DNA from: Hyposmocoma kahamanoa
Lineage: Eukaryota; Arthropoda; Insecta; Lepidoptera; Cosmopterigidae
Reading direction: 5' to 3'
Length of the DNA: 64,000 nucleotides
Assembly: GCF_003589595.1 (NCBI RefSeq)
Contig: NW_020653713.1
Location: 6,858,691 to 6,922,690, forward strand
The translations under genes were made by a program, and so were the position numbers. The notes beneath the pieces are model-generated. The model made no database searches and was not told the DNA's origin. It worked only from the letters and a program-made list of their open reading frames with translations. Below, in pieces: positions 61,201 through 64,000 of this stretch. Position 1 is the first letter of the stretch. Each line of letters begins with the position of its first letter.

Positions 61201-63068
61201 AGTGGAGTAATTTCACATAAAAATAATTGAATTGATATTCAATTATTTTTATGAAAAATTCAAGAAACATTTAAATTGAAGTAATTTGAATAACGTATAT
61301 CGTATACTATACGCATTGACTTACAATTATATGGACGTCGGGTCTGCGCTAAAAAGTGTCCGCACTTGTAAGGCGCTAAAATCGTATACAGAGCGCGACA
61401 CTCCGCTTTAGTCTTCATTTGTTCTACGGACAGCGCGATACTGCGATGACATTACAATTTAAATTTCGAATAGGTTGACTTGGGACATTTTTTTCGTGGT
61501 TTTTGTATTAGACCCGTCGTCCATTTATTTGTAAGTCAATGATTATACGTATTCTATTTAGTTCAGTTAATATAAAAAAAAAATTGTCACAATCAATCAA
61601 TTTCGAGGTAAGTTTGTGTTTTTTTTTCTATCGTGAAAATGTTTAGGAATCGTGTTTTGATACCGTATACTTATCAGAGTACATATGCTCAATTTTACTA
61701 TATATTTTTTCCATACTGATTAATTCAACACTTCCACTGTTTTGCGGAATCAACCAAAACCATTTGAGGCATATTGAGTCTTAACAATAAAAGTTACATA
61801 TTACGCGAGAGGATCAAAAATTACGAAACATGTAAGAACTGTATCCATTTGGTAACACTAAATATATCAGCTCAGACCTCGATGGCCCAATGAGCTAACA
61901 CTATGGGTGCTAAATAAGGAGGTCACGGGTTCTATACCCAGTAGAACCAATTCGGGAAATGAACATTTCTAAATTAGTTGAAGTCTGGGTGCTCTGGATT
62001 GTGCCTGGGAGTGAATTTCGTTGCCCTGGTATTCATAGTGCAGGGAATGTCTATTTTACAATGTTGGTTATCGTCTAGGAACCGGAGCCAATAAAGTATA
62101 AAAATTACCTATTGTGTTTGGGTGGCCGGAATGGAAGCAAAAGACAAGGCTAATTTGTCCTTTATTAAAATATAGAAATCAGGTCAAATGTACATTTATT
62201 ATAAGTGTCATTAACATAAATAAATGTCTTAAATATCAAACATACATAATTATAGAGTATTCATTGGTCTAGTGAAGAACATTACGATCTATTTCGAGAC
62301 TATGTAGTTGCTTTGGTTACAAGATACATTTATTAACGTTTAAAAATACAAATAAGTAGTATATAAGCATTTAATATTACTATTTACGTTTTGTTATGTA
62401 TTAATAATATTTGTATGTGTATATCTACATATCTACGTATATGAGTGTGATAATAATTACTAACTAATGTACTTAAAATTATATTCTTTGGTTGCACCAC
62501 TTTTGCATAGCCCGAATTTCTACCCTAAGGTTGCCTGGAATAAATCGGTAAATAGCAATAAGGCCGCCCGTTGCACATTAACTTACTATTATTATACTTA
62601 AGTCCTATATTAGCAATAAAGAATATTTCATTCATACATTCATTCACTCATTCACAAATAAATAGAGAAGAAACTGTAATTTAAACTTTCACGATTTTCA
62701 CACATATTTGATTTTAAAGTCAAGACTTAATCGTGTCTTTTATTTACCATGACGTCTTTTCGATTACCATGGACGTTGCAACACGTCCGAAACGTCGAGG
62801 CAAATTAAAAAAATGTTTATACACAATTAAGTCGCGATTTTATAATCAAATAAAGTAATTGATGAAACTAACGGTCAATTTGGTGGCAACAGCAATCGGC
62901 ATCATCATGGACGGAGAGCGGGTCAGTGGCATCCCGTGAGGGCCGCGAGGGCCGCGAAGGAAGGGACCGCGAGGGCCGACGCGCGCGCAAGCCCGACGAC
63001 GCCGCTGGCACACCGCCGCCTAAGCGCGCGCGCTCCTCCGATCTCTACCAGGCGCAATTGAAGAGCAG
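52198..63068 (+). CDS. BTB/POZ transcription factor, abrupt/broad-like, 5' half (exons 1-5, continues past window)
   Basis: Five exons join in frame to 202 codons plus two bases. Residues about 17-129 form a BTB/POZ domain, the dimerisation and co-repressor platform of insect nuclear regulators. Visible family landmarks are SLRWNDFHSAM (20-29 region), DFVDVTLAC, AHKVVLSACSPYFRRLL, NPCQHPIVILRDV, FMYQGEVHIGQEQL and LQVRGLTDV. Of the insect BTB proteins I know, abrupt and broad are nearest, abrupt more so (WNDF, SSFRRLRDE, LLKANPC). The paralogue call is from memory, so no symbol is given. After the BTB, a Pro/Ser linker leads to a basic REG-rich segment and a PPPKRAR patch that could be a nuclear localisation signal. 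No stop codon or zinc finger lies in the window, so the protein is incomplete. All donors are GT and acceptors AG. Introns are 3750, 272, 2037 and 4204 bp. Intron 3 holds an antisense mariner. Confidence 0.9.
52214..55963 (+). other. BTB gene intron 1
   Basis: A 3750-bp intron between the start codon and the BTB exons. It holds a 42-bp minisatellite (53043-53252) and three GC-rich unique-looking patches: 53400-53600, 53850-54000 with an octamer ATGCAAAT, and 54900-55040 with GATA-type motifs. No dispersed-repeat copy was recognised in it, unlike introns 3 and 4, which fits a regulatory first intron. Confidence 0.6.
53043..53252. repeat. Minisatellite, 42 bp x 5, in BTB intron 1
   Basis: Five head-to-tail units, each starting near caatctgtcgatattg and ending in acataagtac, with exact 42-bp spacing and one to five differences between neighbours. 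Because 42 is a multiple of three, reading frames stay open through the array on both strands, producing spurious repetitive ORFs. There are no spacers of unique sequence. Confidence 0.95.
55964..56121 (+). CDS. BTB gene coding exon 2 (N-terminal half of BTB domain)
   Basis: Acceptor gcgcag, then 158 bases, then donor AAG|gtacaa. It encodes GGAAVGAGGEQ and then the start of the BTB fold through FSAHK. It is strikingly GC-rich against the AT-rich introns on both sides, with third positions almost all G or C. The intron break directly after AHK is followed by VVLSACSPYF in exon 3, the continuous family motif. Confidence 0.92.
56394..56509 (+). CDS. BTB gene coding exon 3 (central BTB)
   Basis: Acceptor gactag, 116 bases, donor CTCAG|gtaccg. 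It encodes VVLSACSPYFRRLLKANPC and then QHPIVILRDVHDKDMESLL, with two bases left over (phase 2). The sequence is colinear with the BTB core of abrupt, broad and tramtrack. The short 272-bp intron before it is AT-rich. Confidence 0.93.
56718..57028 (-). repeat. Family B repeat in BTB intron 3
   Basis: From ttttttataatatcaagtga to aaagagttctgctgctgct. It lies 81 bp left of the mariner. Confidence 0.9.
57109..57131. repeat. Mariner terminal inverted repeat (3' end of element)
   Basis: Twenty-three bases beginning GGGGTTAAAGTATG, identical as a reverse complement to 58364-58386. Confidence 0.95.
57184..58203 (-). CDS. Mariner transposase (complete)
   Basis: The gene encodes 339 residues and cuts and pastes the element at TA sites. 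The N-terminal part (about 1-110) carries the paired helix-turn-helix DNA-binding region, with a GRPP linker at 61-64. WVPHDL at 114-119 is the mariner WVPHEL dimer motif. The catalytic aspartates are D151 (TCDEKW), D243 (LHDNARPHTA) and D278 (SPDLAPTDYHFF). Exactly 34 residues separate the last two, giving the DD34D signature. The start KIRVIFEYDFRRGT resembles the cecropia/mori branch. There are no stops or frameshifts, and the length is normal for the family. The ATG lies about 180 bp inside the right-hand terminal repeat. Intact motifs suggest recent insertion; activity is not shown. Confidence 0.97.
   Translation of the reverse strand: MDTAKIRVIFEYDFRRGTNAAETARNINAAFGEGSTNERTVRFWFKRFRDGNFDLKNEPRGRPPTQVNNDELREIVEADPSQTTQELAAWFNVTLPTILTHLRQINKIKKYEKWVPHDLTDLQKETRVETCVALLNRYRNEGILDRIVTCDEKWILYDNRKRKMQWLTPGQMPQQCPKAKLTNKKVMVTVWWSQHGVIHYSFLRSGQAITADVYCAELRTMLTKLAVKQPRLMNRSSPLLLHDNARPHTARETILTLQELQLETIRHPPYSPDLAPTDYHFFRDLDNYLRDKKFSSQEAVQNAFTQFVQSRSSEFYRKGINNLPIRWQQCIDNNGNYFD
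58364..58386. repeat. Mariner terminal inverted repeat (5' end of element)
   Basis: Perfect inverted partner of 57109-57131, ending CTTTAACCCC next to a TA. Confidence 0.95.
58547..58688 (+). CDS. BTB gene coding exon 4 (C-terminal BTB and linker)
   Basis: Acceptor tttacgcag, 142 bases, donor CCG|gttagt. The first base completes an Arg codon, then FMYQGEVHIGQEQLKEFL and LLQVRGLTDV close the BTB domain. A Pro-rich linker (PPPAPLATIEQKSSP) follows. It ends in phase 0. A family B repeat begins only 136 bp downstream in the intron. Confidence 0.93.
58825..59133 (+). repeat. Family B repeat in BTB intron 4
   Basis: From gtagcagtagagctccttgt to cacctagtatcatgaaaaaa. It is a full copy with a short extra gttcgtcc duplication near the start. 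Confidence 0.92.
59134..59772. other. BTB intron 4, unassigned part
   Basis: AT-rich, with no recognised feature. The rest of intron 4 (58689-62892) is mostly repeats, listed separately. Confidence 0.4.
59773..59980 (-). repeat. Family A repeat, truncated
   Basis: Starts ttaaccgacttcaaaaaaag and ends actctgtactgagattgt on the plus strand, missing the middle. Confidence 0.85.
60165..60371 (+). repeat. tRNA-bearing repeat, copy 1 (left part; split by family A)
   Basis: Begins aaagtcgttgaaaaacc, includes cacatagaaaaattcgtg and the tRNA-like module, and ends ttcgatctttgcattaata. Its right part continues after the family A insertion at 60843-60895. Confidence 0.75.
60249..60322 (+). tRNA. tRNA-like module (Thr-like, probably pseudogene or repeat-borne)
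   Basis: The acceptor arms CGTTCCG and CGGAACG pair perfectly. The T arm has a 5-bp stem with one G-U pair and loop TTCGAAT, inside a perfect box B (GGTTCGAATCC). Box A is TGGTTTAGTTGG. The anticodon stem CTAGC/GCTAG has loop ACGGTAT, so the anticodon would be GGT (Thr), but position 33 is C instead of T. One extra base sits between the D and anticodon stems. Seven Ts (60327-60333), a Pol III terminator, follow at once. It is part of a dispersed unit, so probably not a functional tRNA. Confidence 0.5.
60372..60842 (+). repeat. Family A repeat inserted in the tRNA-bearing repeat
   Basis: From ctcaatacagagaactaaaa to gaagtcggttaa. The host sequence on both sides (attaataattataa and caaactagtagagtaattt) is continuous in the second copy at 61184-61225, so the insertion boundaries can be read directly. 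Confidence 0.88.
60895..61260 (+). repeat. tRNA-bearing repeat, copy 2 (more complete)
   Basis: Adds a left portion, gcgacatctttagccgg ... tctcatagatggcgcta, before aaagtcgttgaaaaacc. It ends with the same tail, ttcgatctttgtattaat. Confidence 0.75.
61077..61150 (+). tRNA. tRNA-like module, second copy (degenerate)
   Basis: Nearly identical to 60249-60322 through the box B, with a better D stem (GCTTAGTTGGTATAGC). The 3' acceptor strand has decayed (TGGATCG), so the acceptor stem no longer pairs. It is also followed by a run of seven Ts. Confidence 0.45.
61261..61869. other. BTB intron 4, unassigned part
   Basis: 61325-61425 shares a short dispersed repeat with 18770-18850 (ggacgtcgggt, gacagcgcg). 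Otherwise AT-rich. Confidence 0.4.
61870..62115 (+). repeat. Degenerate SINE
   Basis: The tRNA-like head (gatggcccaatgagcta, acgggttctatacccag) is followed by a body (gaatttcgttgccctggtat, cagggaatgtc) that matches 17875-18015. Confidence 0.6.
62510..62660 (+). repeat. LINE 3' tail fragment (second copy)
   Basis: The string ctaaggttgcctgg, then taaatagcaataaggccgcc and an attcattcattc tail correspond to 700-840. It lies in BTB intron 4. Confidence 0.6.
62750..62855 (+). repeat. Dispersed repeat shared with 1408-1540
   Basis: Begins ttaccatggacgttgc, then acacgtccgaaacgtcg, and continues to ataatcaaataaag, matching the left-hand copy block by block. It sits 38 bp before exon 5. Confidence 0.55.
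62893..63068 (+). CDS. BTB gene coding exon 5 (basic, low-complexity linker)
   Basis: The open frame with donor AGCAG|gtaaga reads QSASSWTESGSVASREGRE and then a REG/RDR-rich stretch, RRARKPDDAAG, TPPPKRARSS and DLYQAQLKSR. It is very GC-rich. The phase-0 acceptor chosen is caacag at 62887-62892; another in-frame AG sits at 62914-62915, so the first few residues are uncertain and the pyrimidine tract is poor. The PPPKRAR patch is a plausible nuclear localisation signal. Two bases are left over for the next exon. Confidence 0.8.
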
Positions 63069-63372
63069 GTAAGACACTACCACTGAAATTGCACTCCTCT
63101 ATACAGGGTAATTTGTAAAATGCAAACAACCTATCAAACTATATTACTAACACCATAGACAACAAGTTTCGTTCCATGACTTCTAATAATTCATCAGAAT
63201 TTATTTTCGTATAAAAATAAAAATATTTACCTAAACAGATCGCTCTAGACGGTAATAACCAGTGATCGGAATTGGGGGAATTAATTTAGATAAACTAAAG
63301 AATAACATAACAACAACAAAAAAACATCTTTTAAGAAGCGGCTTCCATACTTTGCTTACATACTAGTAACTG

Positions 63373-63521
63373 CCTGCCTCCGTAACCGAACGGTTACCAT
63401 GCTGGGCTGCCAAGCAGAGCATTTATTTCTCTCGTGAGTTTGGGTGTAATATGTGGCCGTGTATGTATGTGCATGGCACCCGTGATACAGAGTCTTCCTA
63501 GTGCGGAGCTATGAGTTCGTT
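63373..63521 (+). repeat. tRNA-derived SINE (Gly-like head), box B deleted
   Basis: The head gcctccgtaaccgaacgg is kept up to gctgccaagcagagc; then box B and the following part are missing, and the body atttatttctctcgtgag resumes. It sits in BTB intron 5. Confidence 0.8.
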
Positions 63522-63527
63522 ATGTTC

Positions 63528-63772
63528 TGCCGCCAAGCAGTAATATGAGCGTTATTGCGTTCCGGTTTTCCATGATAAGGGTGCTGGTGAAATCACAGAC
63601 ACATGGGACATGTCACTGTATGTCTCAGAGTGACAGGCACAGTGGCTGTGCCCTTCAGATCTTTGCGATTTAAAGCTCTGAGTGGCACTACAACTGTTAT
63701 GGACAAACGTGTAGCTTATCACCAGGCTATATGTGACTTGTTCGTCCTGTCAATTGATATTATAAAAAAAGA
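63528..63772 (+). repeat. Family B repeat in BTB intron 5
   Basis: 5'-truncated; begins ctgccgccaagcagtaatat and ends caattgatattataaaaaa. Confidence 0.9.
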
Positions 63773-64000
63773 ATAAATCAATTCAAAATACGACCTCAAA
63801 AAAATTGCGCTACAATTTCTTTCAATGCTAATTTTCCTGCCAATAAATTGTTTTGCAAATCGAATAGCTATTAAAAATTAAAGGAATGTAGTTATAATTT
63901 AAAATGCAATTTGTTGTTTGCAAGTGCAATTGTGGCCAGTGTACTTATAAGCCGTTGAATTCGCTGGTGTAGGACGGAGCAGCTTTTGGTCGCGCAGGGC

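Overview
The window looks like nuclear DNA from an insect, most probably a moth or butterfly. It is AT-rich and intron-dominated. It is packed with short interspersed repeats, LINE 3' ends of jockey, RTE and CR1-like type, tRNA-headed SINEs and a mariner transposon, a mixture I associate with lepidopteran genomes. No bacterial operon, rRNA gene, CRISPR array or viral genome was recognised. The order-level assignment is an inference from repeat style and protein similarity, not from a marker gene.

Only one cellular gene can be read with confidence. It lies on the plus strand from about 52.2 kb to beyond the right edge. Five coding exons (52198-52213, 55964-56121, 56394-56509, 58547-58688, 62893-63068) join in phase to give 202 codons plus two bases. 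They encode the N-terminal half of a BTB/POZ transcription factor of the abrupt/broad/tramtrack class. The BTB domain is followed by an Arg/Glu-rich tail with a PPPKRAR basic patch. The DNA-binding part (zinc fingers in this class) must lie to the right of the window. A 5' UTR exon ending at the ATG (acceptor at 51908) and a GC-rich promoter or first-exon zone (about 50.76-51.60 kb) are proposed.

The 50 kb to the left is a gene desert. It consists of AT-rich spacer, transposon debris and a series of isolated GC-rich, unique-looking islands (about 11.8, 14.7, 22.0, 23.3, 28.2, 29.3, 29.7, 34.2, 47.5, 48.6, 49.1 and 50.2 kb). These resemble the conserved regulatory blocks around developmental transcription-factor genes; that role is inferred. 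One island (14.7 kb) could instead hold a first coding exon on the minus strand.

Mobile DNA: intron 3 of the BTB gene carries an apparently intact 1278-bp mariner (57109-58386), antisense to the gene, with perfect 23-bp terminal repeats and an uninterrupted 339-residue DD34D transposase. A 300-bp A-tailed repeat (family B) occurs about 14 times on both strands, once nested in itself and once as a near head-on pair. A second family (A) occurs at least seven times and shows two nested insertions. There are two hAT-like non-autonomous elements with 8-bp target duplications, two copies of a 117-bp MITE, a 240-bp MITE with long inverted repeats, several LINE pseudogenes, and a repeat that carries a tRNA-like cloverleaf followed by seven Ts. 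A 42-bp by 5 minisatellite lies in intron 1. Nothing here is demonstrably a new system; the tRNA-bearing repeat, the young mariner and the island series are the best leads.
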